Origin: Yeosuana sp043876835
Lineage (GTDB): Bacteria > Bacteroidota > Bacteroidia > Flavobacteriales > Flavobacteriaceae
NCBI RefSeq assembly: GCF_043876835.1
Contig: NZ_JBAWJZ010000004.1
Span: 1-64,000 of the forward strand
Direction: 5' to 3'
DNA length: 64,000 bases
The stretch's first letter is position 1. Every line of letters begins with the position of its first letter. This document shows, one piece after another, positions 1 through 9,773 of this stretch. The notes beneath the pieces are model-generated. The model was not told the origin of the DNA and did not search any database. It saw nothing but the letters and a program-made list of their open reading frames with translations. Both the position numbers and the translations under genes were made by a program.

Positions 1-27
1 ACAGTTTAATTTCAAAATTTAATAAAT

Positions 28-1953
28 ATGAAGAGCCTTGTTTTTATTGTTTCAATTTTAGCTGTTACCTTTTCTACGGCATTCAATGATAACCCTTCAG
101 AAAAATTTAAGCAGAAAATGACTTCAGAATCCTTTAAAGAATTTAATGAGATTGAGAGAGTTGAGCCTTTTAACTGGTGGGTAGGATTTAAAAATGAGAC
201 ACTTCAGTTATTGGTTAAAGATGCTAATATTTATACAGCTTCAATAGAAATCTCTTATGAAGGGGTTACTATTAAAAATGTGGTAAAAGGGACCAGTCCA
301 AACTATTTGTTTATCGACTTGAATATCTCTCCTGAAACGAAGCCTGGAAAATTCAATATTCACTTTACATTTGATAGTGGAGAAGAAAAAATCCAAACCT
401 ATGAATTAAAATCCAGAATAAAACCAGCTGAAGATTATATTGGGTTTAGCAGTAGTGATGCTATTTATCTTATTACACCAGACAGATTTTCTAATGGAGA
501 TGCTTCAAATGATGTTGTAACTTATCTAAAAGAAAAGACCATTGATAGGCATGATGACTATGCAAGACATGGTGGGGATATCAAAGGCATTATAAATCAT
601 TTAAACTATATACATGATATGGGCTTTACGGCTATATGGCCTACCCCATTATTGACAAACGATATGTATAGAGCTTCTTACCACGGTTATGCCATGACAG
701 ACTTCTATCAGGTTGACCCTCGCTTTGGAACCCTTGATGAATATATAGAACTGGCAGATAAAGCCAGAATATTGGGCATAAAACTGGTTATGGACCAAGT
801 GGTTAATCATTGCGGAAGTGAGCATTGGTGGATGAAGGACTTACCGTTTACAGATTGGGTTAACCAACAAAGGGCATTCGAAAACCATGCTCAATTAAAG
901 AACTCTAATCATAGACGTACCACAAACGAAGACCTATATGCTTCAGAAAAAGATAAGCAAGGAATGACCGATGGTTGGTTTGTTGAGGCTATGCCCGATT
1001 TGAACCAGCAAAATCCTTATATGGCAACCTACTTGATTCAAAACAGTATTTGGTGGATTGAAACCTTGGGTTTAGGAGGCATAAGGCAAGACACCTATCC
1101 ATATTCAGACAAGACATTTTTATCAGACTGGTCCGGAGCCATTATGGATGAATATCCAAACTTTAGTATTGTTGGAGAAGAGTGGAGCCTCAACCCATTA
1201 ATAGTTGGGTATTGGCAAAGAGGCAAGATAAACAATGATGGCTATGTTTCTAATTTAAAATCCCCTATGGATTTTCCCATGCAACATCTAATAGTTGAAG
1301 CATTGAATGAAAAAGAACAATGGGATTCTGGATTTGTAAAAATGTATGAAGGATTGGCAAATGATTTTTATTATGCAAATCCAATGGATATCATGATTTT
1401 TCCTGATAATCATGACATGAGCAGGATTTTTACGCAATTGCATGAAGATATAACCAAAACCAAAATGGCATTAGGCTATATTTTCATCTTACCAAGAATC
1501 ACTCAATTTTATTATGGGACAGAAATTTTAATGAACGATACGGCAAAACCGGGAGACCATGGTTTAATACGTTCAGATTTTCCGGGAGGTTGGGAAGGTG
1601 ATGGAGCTAATGCTGTTACAGGTGAAGGGTTGACAGATGTACAAAAAGACATGCAATTGTTTGTGCGGAAAATGTTGAATTACAGAAAAAGCAGTAAAGC
1701 CATCCCTGATGGCAATACCATTCATTTTGCACCGGAAAATGGGGTTTATGTCTTGTTCCGAGTTTTAGATGATGAAACGGTTATAGTTATCCTAAACAAA
1801 AACAACAATCCTATAAATTTAGATTTAAATCGTTTTTCTGAAGTAGGTCTTCAAGGAAAAACCTTAAAAAACATTATATCAGGAGAGGAAGTCATTTGGA
1901 ACGACACTTTAACGTTAACTACAGACGGGATCATGATGTTAACCACAAAGTAA
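28..1953 (+). CDS. susA: GH13 neopullulanase/cyclomaltodextrinase, SusA-like
   Basis: A 641-residue secreted alpha-glucan hydrolase, expected in the periplasm, where it cuts maltodextrins, cyclodextrins or pullulan after import. It has a signal peptide (about residues 1-18), an N-terminal beta-sandwich of the cyclomaltodextrinase type (about 40-135), a TIM barrel and a short C-terminal beta domain. The GH13 regions are all visible: region I MDQVVNH (near 255), nucleophile D355 in GIRQDTYPY, acid/base E384 or E385 in GEEW, and transition-state Asp D463 in PDNHD. Length and architecture match Bacteroides SusA. It is the first gene in the window of a seven-gene operon; the next gene starts 6 bp downstream. 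The matching susC/susD genes should lie upstream of base 1. The family is certain; the exact substrate is inferred. Confidence 0.93.
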   Translation: MKSLVFIVSILAVTFSTAFNDNPSEKFKQKMTSESFKEFNEIERVEPFNWWVGFKNETLQLLVKDANIYTASIEISYEGVTIKNVVKGTSPNYLFIDLNISPETKPGKFNIHFTFDSGEEKIQTYELKSRIKPAEDYIGFSSSDAIYLITPDRFSNGDASNDVVTYLKEKTIDRHDDYARHGGDIKGIINHLNYIHDMGFTAIWPTPLLTNDMYRASYHGYAMTDFYQVDPRFGTLDEYIELADKARILGIKLVMDQVVNHCGSEHWWMKDLPFTDWVNQQRAFENHAQLKNSNHRRTTNEDLYASEKDKQGMTDGWFVEAMPDLNQQNPYMATYLIQNSIWWIETLGLGGIRQDTYPYSDKTFLSDWSGAIMDEYPNFSIVGEEWSLNPLIVGYWQRGKINNDGYVSNLKSPMDFPMQHLIVEALNEKEQWDSGFVKMYEGLANDFYYANPMDIMIFPDNHDMSRIFTQLHEDITKTKMALGYIFILPRITQFYYGTEILMNDTAKPGDHGLIRSDFPGGWEGDGANAVTGEGLTDVQKDMQLFVRKMLNYRKSSKAIPDGNTIHFAPENGVYVLFRVLDDETVIVILNKNNNPINLDLNRFSEVGLQGKTLKNIISGEEVIWNDTLTLTTDGIMMLTTK

Positions 1954-1958
1954 ACACT

Positions 1959-3095
1959 ATGAAAACCTTTTTATTTATAATATGTTTTTCCATTAGCCAA
2001 ATTCTGTTTTGTCAAGTAACATTCATTATAAATAATCTACCTGAAAATCACGATTACAAAAAGGATATCTACATTTCCGGTGATTTTGAAGGATGGTCTG
2101 GAGGAGAAGACCAATATAAACTGATAAAAAACCATCAGGAATATCACATTACAATTCCTAAACTAAAAGAAGCCATTAGTTTTAAGTTCACCTTAGGATC
2201 TTGGGATTCGGTAGAGTGTGGTCCAGAAAATTCCAATATAGAAAATAGAACGTATTCTTTCACACAACCACAGGATACAGTTGTAATAACCATTAGCAAT
2301 TGGACAGACAAATCCCTAACTACAAAACACGCTACAGCATCAAAAAACGTGCATGTTTTTACCGAAAATTTTAAGATGCCCCAATTAAACAGGGAACGGA
2401 AAATTTGGGTCTATTTACCACCAAATTATGAAACAAGTTCTAAAAGATTCCCTGTTTTATATATGCACGATGGACAAAATGTGTTTGACAATGCAACTTC
2501 TTATGCCGGTGAGTGGGAAGTGGATGAAACACTAAATAGGTTAAGTAAAGATTACGGTTTAAATCTTATTGTCGTTGCCATAGACAATGGTGTAGAAAGA
2601 CTCAGCGAATATTCTCCTTGGGAAAACAGTAAATACGGCAAAGCTGAAGGCGATGCCTACTTAGACTTTATTGTGAGTACGTTAAAACCCGAAATAGATA
2701 AAACCTACAGGACAAAAAACAATGCGAAAAATACCGCTATCATGGGTAGTTCTATGGGAGGACTCATTTCACACTATGCCGGATTAAAATATCCAAACGT
2801 TTTTGGTAAAATAGGAGTATTTTCTCCATCGTTTTGGTATGCTAGTGAAAGCTTCAACTATACTGAAGAACATGCAAACCAAAAACATTTGAAAATGTAT
2901 TTTTTGGTTGGTGCTAATGAAGGAGGAGACGAACAAATGGCAAATGATATGCAAGCGATGGTTAAACTTATGAAAACCAATGGGTTCAAAAAAAAGAATG
3001 TATACTCAAAAGTAGTTCCTGATGGAATCCATAGTGAATCATTTTGGAAAGTAGAATTTGAAGCAGCCGTTCGTTGGCTTTTTCTTAAAAACTAA
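1959..3095 (+). CDS. Esterase-D-type alpha/beta hydrolase with N-terminal starch-binding-like domain
   Basis: The ATG at 1959 gives 378 residues starting MKTFLFIICF, a clear signal peptide; an in-frame start 63 bp earlier lies inside the neopullulanase gene and is rejected. Residues about 20-115 look like a CBM20/CBM48-type beta-sandwich (YISGDFEGW, then FKFTLGSW). Residues 130-378 are a putative-esterase (Esterase D/enterochelin esterase) domain with the nucleophile elbow GSSMGG (S265) and an early YMHDGQN motif. The carbohydrate-binding-like module fused to an esterase, inside a starch operon, suggests removal of acyl groups from alpha-glucans or glucan-linked molecules. That role is inferred; only the fold is well supported. 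The paralogous gene follows 5 bp downstream. Confidence 0.82.
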   Translation: MKTFLFIICFSISQILFCQVTFIINNLPENHDYKKDIYISGDFEGWSGGEDQYKLIKNHQEYHITIPKLKEAISFKFTLGSWDSVECGPENSNIENRTYSFTQPQDTVVITISNWTDKSLTTKHATASKNVHVFTENFKMPQLNRERKIWVYLPPNYETSSKRFPVLYMHDGQNVFDNATSYAGEWEVDETLNRLSKDYGLNLIVVAIDNGVERLSEYSPWENSKYGKAEGDAYLDFIVSTLKPEIDKTYRTKNNAKNTAIMGSSMGGLISHYAGLKYPNVFGKIGVFSPSFWYASESFNYTEEHANQKHLKMYFLVGANEGGDEQMANDMQAMVKLMKTNGFKKKNVYSKVVPDGIHSESFWKVEFEAAVRWLFLKN

Positions 3096-3100
3096 ATAGT

Positions 3101-4057
3101 ATGAAAAAATGCTGTCTTTTTTTATTGGTATTCATGGTGATGTTTTCGGGGATTTCCCAAAACATAGATAGTATTGTGCCCAAAAAGGTTTCTGATATCA
3201 ACTTATCAAATGGAGAATTAATGAGAATTGAAAGTTTTCCATCAAAATTTATAGTCTCAAGAAATGTAGATATTTGGTTGCCTGATAATTATTCAAGCAA
3301 TAAAAAATATGCTGTTTTATATATGCATGATGGGCAAATGTTATTTGATTCTACAACAACTTGGAATAAACAAGAATGGAAAGTAGATGAATGGGCTACA
3401 AAATTAATGAGTGAAAAAAAGGTTAAGGATTTTATTGTTGTCGCCATGTGGAATATTCCTGATATTCGACACAGTGATTACTTTCCAAATAAACCTTTGG
3501 GTTTTATAAATAAAGATTCCATTTTAGAAAACACAAAAGGGTTTGATTTGCAAAGATTATTTAAAGCAGATATTAATTCAGATAATTATTTGAAATTCAT
3601 TGTAGAAGAGGTTAAGCCGTTTGTAGATAAAACATTTTCGGTTTTAACAGATAGGGAGGATACATTTATTGCCGGATCAAGCATGGGAGGTTTAATTTCA
3701 ATGTACGCAGTTTGTGAATATCCCCAAGTATTTGGTGGAGCCGCTTGTATTTCTACCCATTGGCCAGGAATTTTACCATCTGACAATAATCCGGTTCCAC
3801 AAGCTTTTTTTCAATATATGAGGTCTCGTTTACCTGACCCCAAATCACATAAAATGTATTTTGATTATGGTACAGAAACTTTGGATCAGTACTATCCTCA
3901 GTATAGTGATCAGGTAGATGCTGTTTTCTTAAACGGTGGATATGATGACACCAATTTTAAAAATTTAAAGTTTGAAGGAAAGGATCATAGTGAGAATTCA
4001 TGGAATCAGCGATTGGATATACCATTGTTATTTTTATTAAGTAAAGAAAATGAATAG
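3101..4057 (+). CDS. Secreted Esterase-D-type alpha/beta hydrolase
   Basis: 318 residues with an N-terminal signal peptide (cleavage near residue 19, after FSGISQ). It is a single putative-esterase domain, related to the catalytic half of the preceding gene: both share a YMHDGQ motif and the nucleophile elbow GSSMGG (S194 here). It lacks the N-terminal binding module. A C-terminal His in GKDHSENSW fits the catalytic His. It overlaps the GH31 gene by 8 bp, so translation is probably coupled. Substrate unknown; acyl-ester hydrolysis on glucan breakdown products is an inference from the operon. Confidence 0.8.
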   Translation: MKKCCLFLLVFMVMFSGISQNIDSIVPKKVSDINLSNGELMRIESFPSKFIVSRNVDIWLPDNYSSNKKYAVLYMHDGQMLFDSTTTWNKQEWKVDEWATKLMSEKKVKDFIVVAMWNIPDIRHSDYFPNKPLGFINKDSILENTKGFDLQRLFKADINSDNYLKFIVEEVKPFVDKTFSVLTDREDTFIAGSSMGGLISMYAVCEYPQVFGGAACISTHWPGILPSDNNPVPQAFFQYMRSRLPDPKSHKMYFDYGTETLDQYYPQYSDQVDAVFLNGGYDDTNFKNLKFEGKDHSENSWNQRLDIPLLFLLSKENE

Positions 4058-6437
4058 ATATTTTTATACCATAGTAGGTTGGTTTTTTATAAGCGCTATT
4101 GCTTTCGCGCAGAACCCAAATAGGATATTTGAAAGTTTTAAAGAACACTCTGATTCAACTTTTGAAATTAAAGTAAATGATGGGAGTTACAGCATTCAGT
4201 TTTATTCCTCTGAAATTGTTGAAACCACATTTATTCCTGAAGGTGAAGTTTTCAATCCAAAATCACACGCAGTGGTTTTGACGCCTCAAAGCACTGAAAC
4301 CAGTGTGAAAGATGGAGAAAACAGCATTGAGATTTCTTCAAAAGAGCTTTCAGTTATTATTAATAAAAACCCTTTTCAAATTGCCTATTCTTATAAAGGA
4401 GAAGTAGTTATTTCTGAAAAAGGAGGCTATATTAAAAATGACAATTTAGAAACTATTCAATTCAATCTGACTAAAGATGAAGTTATATATGGAGGAGGTG
4501 CCAGAGCTTTAGGAATGAACAGAAGAGGCTATAAGTTGCCACTTTATAACAGAGCCCATTATGGTTATGAAACACATTCTGAGCAAATGAATTTCGCCAT
4601 ACCAATTGTGTTATCATCCAAACAATATATGGTTCATTTTGATAATGCCCCTATTGGATTTTTGGATCTAGACAGTAAAGGAGACAATACATTGACTTAT
4701 GAAACCATTTCAGGCAGGAAAACCTATCAGGTTATTGTTGGGGATTCTTGGTATGATTTGATAGGTAATTATACAGACTTGACAGGAAAACAACCTTTTC
4801 CACCACGTTGGACATTAGGTAATTTTTCAAGCAGGTTTGGATACCATTCTCAAAATGAAACAGAAGCTACAATAGATAAGTTTAAAGAAGACAATATTCC
4901 CGTTGATGCTATTATTTTAGATCTATATTGGTTTGGAAAGGACATCAAAGGAACTATGGGAAACCTTGAGGTTTTTAAAGATTCTTTTCCAGATTTTGAA
5001 GGCATGGTTTCACGCTTAAAAAATAAAGGTGTTAAAACAGTATTGATCACAGAACCTTTTATACTTACAACATCCAACAGGTGGCAGGAAGCTGTAGATG
5101 AAGATGTTTTAGCAAAAGATTCTCTTGGAAATCCCGGCACTTATGATTTCTATTTTGGAAATACAGGGCTGATAGATATCTACAAACCAAAAGCAGAACA
5201 GTGGTTTTGGAATATTTACAAAGGATTGGCAGACAAAGGTGTTTCCGGCTTTTGGGGTGATTTGGGAGAACCCGAAGTACATCCTTCAAGTTTGGTGCAT
5301 GCCACAGGAACGGCCGATGAGGTCCATAATATTTATGGGCATGATTGGGCGCGATTAGTATACGAAGGGTATCAACGTGATTTTAAAGATCAAAGACCGT
5401 TTATTCTCATGCGGGCAGGATATTCCGGTTCGCAACGATATGGACTTATACCTTGGTCTGGTGATGTGAACAGAAGTTGGGGCGGCTTGCAATCACAACC
5501 CGAAATTGCATTACAAATGGGGATGCAAGGACTTGCCTATATGCATTCCGATCTAGGTGGTTTTGCCGGAGCAAATCTGGATGATGAATTATATGTACGT
5601 TGGTTACAGTACGGTGTTTTTCAACCAATTTACAGACCACACGCTCAAGAAGAAGTGCCTAGCGAGCCCGTTTTTAGAAGTGAAAAAGCTAAAGCCCTAG
5701 CTAAAGAGGCTATAGAATTACGTTATAAATTACTACCATACAGTTATAACCTTGCTTTTCAAAATAATCAGACAGGAGTTCCATTAATGCGTCCATTATT
5801 TTTTGAAGAACCAGAAAACCAATCACTTTTTAGTGACTCGTCAACCTATTTGTGGGGACAGGATTTTTTGGTGAGCCCTATTTTGGAAAACCATAAAGAA
5901 CAACAAACCGTTTATTTTCCTAAAGAGAATATCTGGTTTGATTTTTATACAGATGAAGCAATTGAAGGAGAACAATCTAAAAATGTTCAAACTAAAGAAA
6001 ATTCAATACCTACGTATATAAGGGGAGGCGCGTTTGTATTGATGGCGAAACCTATGCAAAATACAGAGGAATATAAAGCAGACAGATTGGAACTTCATTA
6101 TTACAATGATTCATCAATAAAAAACAGTGAGCGTAAGTTTTATAATGATGATGGAAAAACAGCCAATGCATTTGAAAAGGGAATTTATGAAATGCTTATA
6201 TTTAAAAGTAAGAGCGAGAAGAAGTGTTTAAAACTGGAATTTACAGCTCAAACAGGGAAAAATTATGTGTCATCAGACAAGCAAATTTTGGTTGTGATTC
6301 ATAATATTCAAAAAGCCCCTAAGAGAGTTAAAATCAATGATAGAAAAGTTAAATTTAATTGGAATTCAATAGATAGAACACTTACTATTCCTACGGTATG
6401 GAATACTGATAAAGATGCCAAAATCATATTAAAATAA
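4050..6437 (+). CDS. GH31 alpha-glucosidase, SusB-role enzyme
   Basis: 795 residues with a signal peptide ending near residue 21 (IAFAQ), so periplasmic or surface. The GH31 layout is present: N-terminal beta-sandwich, TIM barrel (about 240-580), proximal and distal C-terminal beta domains. The nucleophile is D404 in WGDLGEPE and the acid/base D472 in WSGDV; MRAGYSGSQRY before the acid is typical. It should release glucose from the non-reducing end of malto-oligosaccharides made by the GH13 enzymes. In Bacteroides this role is filled by a GH97 SusB; here a GH31 takes the place. The next gene starts 12 bp downstream. Confidence 0.93.
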   Translation: MNRYFYTIVGWFFISAIAFAQNPNRIFESFKEHSDSTFEIKVNDGSYSIQFYSSEIVETTFIPEGEVFNPKSHAVVLTPQSTETSVKDGENSIEISSKELSVIINKNPFQIAYSYKGEVVISEKGGYIKNDNLETIQFNLTKDEVIYGGGARALGMNRRGYKLPLYNRAHYGYETHSEQMNFAIPIVLSSKQYMVHFDNAPIGFLDLDSKGDNTLTYETISGRKTYQVIVGDSWYDLIGNYTDLTGKQPFPPRWTLGNFSSRFGYHSQNETEATIDKFKEDNIPVDAIILDLYWFGKDIKGTMGNLEVFKDSFPDFEGMVSRLKNKGVKTVLITEPFILTTSNRWQEAVDEDVLAKDSLGNPGTYDFYFGNTGLIDIYKPKAEQWFWNIYKGLADKGVSGFWGDLGEPEVHPSSLVHATGTADEVHNIYGHDWARLVYEGYQRDFKDQRPFILMRAGYSGSQRYGLIPWSGDVNRSWGGLQSQPEIALQMGMQGLAYMHSDLGGFAGANLDDELYVRWLQYGVFQPIYRPHAQEEVPSEPVFRSEKAKALAKEAIELRYKLLPYSYNLAFQNNQTGVPLMRPLFFEEPENQSLFSDSSTYLWGQDFLVSPILENHKEQQTVYFPKENIWFDFYTDEAIEGEQSKNVQTKENSIPTYIRGGAFVLMAKPMQNTEEYKADRLELHYYNDSSIKNSERKFYNDDGKTANAFEKGIYEMLIFKSKSEKKCLKLEFTAQTGKNYVSSDKQILVVIHNIQKAPKRVKINDRKVKFNWNSIDRTLTIPTVWNTDKDAKIILK

Positions 6438-6449
6438 AATAACTAAAAG

Positions 6450-7886
6450 ATGAAAAAAATAGCAGTAATCTTATTTACACTTGTCTTATTTATAGCCTGC
6501 AATGATAAAAAAGGACAGGCAAACTTAGCTGAACAAGTACAAGCTGAAGCTTTAGCCCCTATGAATTCGGATGTTATGGAAACAGCTGTGATCTATGAGG
6601 CCAACATTCGTCAATACTCACAACAAGGGACGTTTGATGAATTCACTAAAGACATTCCGCAACTAAAACAATTGGGGGTAAAAATCATTTGGTTAATGCC
6701 AATCAACCCCATTTCGGTTACCAAAAGAAAGGCTACTGGAGGTGATTTTGCATCAAAAATTGAAGATGAAACAGAGCGAGCCAAAATGCTGGGAAGTTAC
6801 TATGCCGTTTCAGATTATACCAAAATAAATCCTGAGTTTGGAACCCTTGAAGATTTTAGGGAGTTGGTGAAAACCGCCCATGATAATGGTATTTATGTGA
6901 TTTTAGACTGGGTGCCAAACCATACTGGTTGGGATCATAATTGGATTAAAGAGCATCCTGATTTTTATGTAAAGAATGCTGATGGTGAAATTACAGATCC
7001 GTTGAATGACGATGGTACATCAAAAGGATGGGGAGACGTTGCTCAATTAGATTATTCAAATATGGCAATGCAAGAGCAAATGATAAAAGATATGATGTAT
7101 TGGGTTGAGAAAGAACAGGTTGATGGTTTTAGATGCGATCACATACAGCCGGTGCCGGTGTCTTTTTGGGAAAAGGCTATACCTCAATTGAATGAAAAAA
7201 GAGCCCTTTTCTGGTTGGCAGAAAATGATGAACCAAGGTTCATGAAAGCAAATTTATTTGATATGGAATATGGTTGGAAACAACATCATTTAATGAATAG
7301 AATTGCTCAAGGTTCCAATTCGTTGGAAGATTTTGATTCTCTTACAGAGTATATTGCTTCTGACTTTGAGAAGGATGATATCTTAATGAACTTTGTTACT
7401 AATCATGATGAAAATTCTTGGGCAGGAACAGTTGAAGAACGTTTAGGTGATGCTTCAGAGGTAATGACAGTCTTTAGCTATATGGTTCCGGGAATGCCAT
7501 TGATCTATTCAGGACAAGAGTACAATTTGAACCACAGGTTAAAGTTTTTCGAAAAAGATTCCATTCCAAAAACAAAAGGAACTATGTGGCCACTTTTGGA
7601 AAAATTAGGGAAGTTAAAAAATGAAAATATTGCTTTAAATGGAGGGAAAAAGGCTGCTTCCTCTGAAAGAATAAAGACCGATAACAAAAACATTCTTATA
7701 TATACGAGGTCAAAAGGAGATCAAACCATTTTGTTTGTTGCAAATTTATCTTCAGATGAGCAAGAGTTAAACTATATGCCACAAGGTACATTTTTAAACT
7801 ATATGAATGATGAAGAGGTAAATTATACAGACTCAGGAATCATCAAGTTAAACCCTTGGGAATATAAGATATTAATAATGAAATAA
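6450..7886 (+). CDS. GH13 alpha-amylase-type lipoprotein (1)
   Basis: 478 residues with a lipoprotein signal (lipobox ending FIAC, Cys about 16), followed by a short spacer and a compact GH13 barrel. Region I DWVPNHTG, nucleophile D230 in GFRCDH, acid E258 in LAENDE and D320 in TNHDENSW are all intact, so it should be active. No N-terminal beta-sandwich is seen; a small C-terminal beta domain follows the barrel. It probably hydrolyses maltodextrins at the membrane. Substrate length and surface versus periplasmic location cannot be read from sequence. It sits 8 bp before the next GH13 gene. Confidence 0.9.
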   Translation: MKKIAVILFTLVLFIACNDKKGQANLAEQVQAEALAPMNSDVMETAVIYEANIRQYSQQGTFDEFTKDIPQLKQLGVKIIWLMPINPISVTKRKATGGDFASKIEDETERAKMLGSYYAVSDYTKINPEFGTLEDFRELVKTAHDNGIYVILDWVPNHTGWDHNWIKEHPDFYVKNADGEITDPLNDDGTSKGWGDVAQLDYSNMAMQEQMIKDMMYWVEKEQVDGFRCDHIQPVPVSFWEKAIPQLNEKRALFWLAENDEPRFMKANLFDMEYGWKQHHLMNRIAQGSNSLEDFDSLTEYIASDFEKDDILMNFVTNHDENSWAGTVEERLGDASEVMTVFSYMVPGMPLIYSGQEYNLNHRLKFFEKDSIPKTKGTMWPLLEKLGKLKNENIALNGGKKAASSERIKTDNKNILIYTRSKGDQTILFVANLSSDEQELNYMPQGTFLNYMNDEEVNYTDSGIIKLNPWEYKILIMK

Positions 7887-7894
7887 AACTTTTT

Positions 7895-9766
7895 ATGAAA
7901 AGGGTTGCTTACAGTATATTAGGACTATGTATAATGATGTTGTCAAATTGTAAAAAAATGGAAAAGGATCTTGAGGATCAGAATAATGAGGTGAAACATA
8001 AACAAGTAGTTTACCAGGTGTTTACCCGTCTTTTTGGGAATGCCAATACAACCAACAAACCTTGGGGGACCATTGAAGAAAATGGTGTTGGAAAATTTGC
8101 TGATTTTACCGATAAGGCCTTAAAGGAAATCAAAGATTTAGGAGTTACTTATATTTGGTATACAGGTGTGCCTCATCATGATGTCATTACAGATTACACT
8201 AAGTATGGCATCTCCAATGATGACCCCGATGTGGTTAAAGGACGTGCAGGATCACCTTATGCTGTTAAGGATTATTACAATGTAAACCCTGACCTAGCAA
8301 CAGATCCGGCAAACAGGTTGGAAGAATTTAAGGCACTTATTGAAAGAACTCATAAAGCAGGATTAAAATTGATCATTGATATTGTTCCAAACCATGTGGC
8401 CAGAAATTATCAAAGTTTAAGCAATCCGGAAGGCATTGAGGATTTTGGCGCTAAAGATGATAAAACGGTTGCATATAATGTCAACAATAACTTTTATTAC
8501 ATTCCGGGAGAAGCCTTTAAAGTACCGGTTTTCAGAGATGGTTATAAGCCTTTAGGAGGAGATACTAATTCGTTAAGTGATAATAAATTTGAAGAAAACC
8601 CCGCAAAATGGACAGGTAATGGGTCTAGGCTTAGTCAACCCGATTTTTACGATTGGTACGAAACCATTAAAATTAATTACGGAATATCACCCGATGGCCA
8701 AAAAGATTTTGATGAATTACCGGAAGGTTTTGACTATGAAAGTTATAAGAAACACTTTGAGTTTTGGAAGGACAAACAAGTACCAAACTCCTGGGTTAAA
8801 TTTAGAGATATTGCCCTGTATTGGTTAGATTTTGGTGTTGATGGTTTTAGATATGATATGGCCGAAATGGTTCCTGTGGAATTCTGGAGCTTTATGAATT
8901 CAAGTATTAAAATGAAAAATCCGGAAGCCTTTTTGTTAGCCGAAGTTTACAATCCAAGCCTTTACAGAGATTATATAAGAAAAGGGAAAATGGATTACTT
9001 GTATGATAAGGTGCAACTATATGATACCATTAAACATATCATGCAAGGACATGGAAGTACAGATCATATTTCACCTATTCAGGAAGATCTAAAAGATATT
9101 GAACATAACATGCTTCATTTTCTTGAAAACCATGATGAGCAACGTATAGCCAGTCCGGAATTTGCTGGTAACGCAGAAAAAGGAAAACCGGCTATGGTGG
9201 TGTCTGCCACTATTAGTACAGCTCCAACCATGGTCTATTTTGGTCAGGAAGTTGGTGAGCCCGGAGCAGAAGATGCAGGTTTTGGGAAACCTTCACGAAC
9301 CTCTATTTTTGATTATATAGGGGTGCCACATCTTCAGCGTTGGGTCAATGACAAACAATTTGATGGAGGCCAGTCAACCGATCAAGAAAAATCCCTTCGT
9401 GATTTTTATAAGAGACTGCTTAACTTTACTGTTAACAGTTCAGCATTGATGGGACAGTATCAGGATATTCATCACTATAATAGAGCAAATACTGAGTGGT
9501 ATAATGATAAAGTGTTGTCATATATGCGTTGGAGTGATGAAGAACAATTGATTATTGTGTCTAACTTCAATGATACAGATACTTTTGGTTTTGAATTGCA
9601 ATTACCGGAAGATTTGGTAAGTAAGTTAGACCTCAAGGATGGTGATTATCAGGTAACCGATCAGTTGTATGGTTCATACACGTCAACATTGAAAGTTATT
9701 GATCATAAAGCGTCTGTAAGAATTGATGTTAAACCATTAGAATCCTTTATTTTAAAATTAAAATAA
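7895..9766 (+). CDS. GH13 alpha-amylase-type lipoprotein (2)
   Basis: 623 residues, lipoprotein signal with lipobox LSNC (Cys about 19). The GH13 barrel carries a long insertion between regions I and II (about residues 170-290). Region I DIVPNHVAR, nucleophile D321 in GFRYDMAEM, acid E350 in LLAEVY and D414 in ENHDEQR are complete. A C-terminal beta domain spans about 540-623. The insertion and sequence set it apart from the flanking GH13 proteins, so it probably differs in substrate rather than being a recent duplicate. It ends 7 bp before the next gene. Confidence 0.9.
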   Translation: MKRVAYSILGLCIMMLSNCKKMEKDLEDQNNEVKHKQVVYQVFTRLFGNANTTNKPWGTIEENGVGKFADFTDKALKEIKDLGVTYIWYTGVPHHDVITDYTKYGISNDDPDVVKGRAGSPYAVKDYYNVNPDLATDPANRLEEFKALIERTHKAGLKLIIDIVPNHVARNYQSLSNPEGIEDFGAKDDKTVAYNVNNNFYYIPGEAFKVPVFRDGYKPLGGDTNSLSDNKFEENPAKWTGNGSRLSQPDFYDWYETIKINYGISPDGQKDFDELPEGFDYESYKKHFEFWKDKQVPNSWVKFRDIALYWLDFGVDGFRYDMAEMVPVEFWSFMNSSIKMKNPEAFLLAEVYNPSLYRDYIRKGKMDYLYDKVQLYDTIKHIMQGHGSTDHISPIQEDLKDIEHNMLHFLENHDEQRIASPEFAGNAEKGKPAMVVSATISTAPTMVYFGQEVGEPGAEDAGFGKPSRTSIFDYIGVPHLQRWVNDKQFDGGQSTDQEKSLRDFYKRLLNFTVNSSALMGQYQDIHHYNRANTEWYNDKVLSYMRWSDEEQLIIVSNFNDTDTFGFELQLPEDLVSKLDLKDGDYQVTDQLYGSYTSTLKVIDHKASVRIDVKPLESFILKLK

Positions 9767-9773
9767 TACTTAA

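Noticed and set aside
1896..1958. Earlier start for the CBM-esterase
   Set aside because: It overlaps the neopullulanase end and hides a good signal peptide that starts at 1959.
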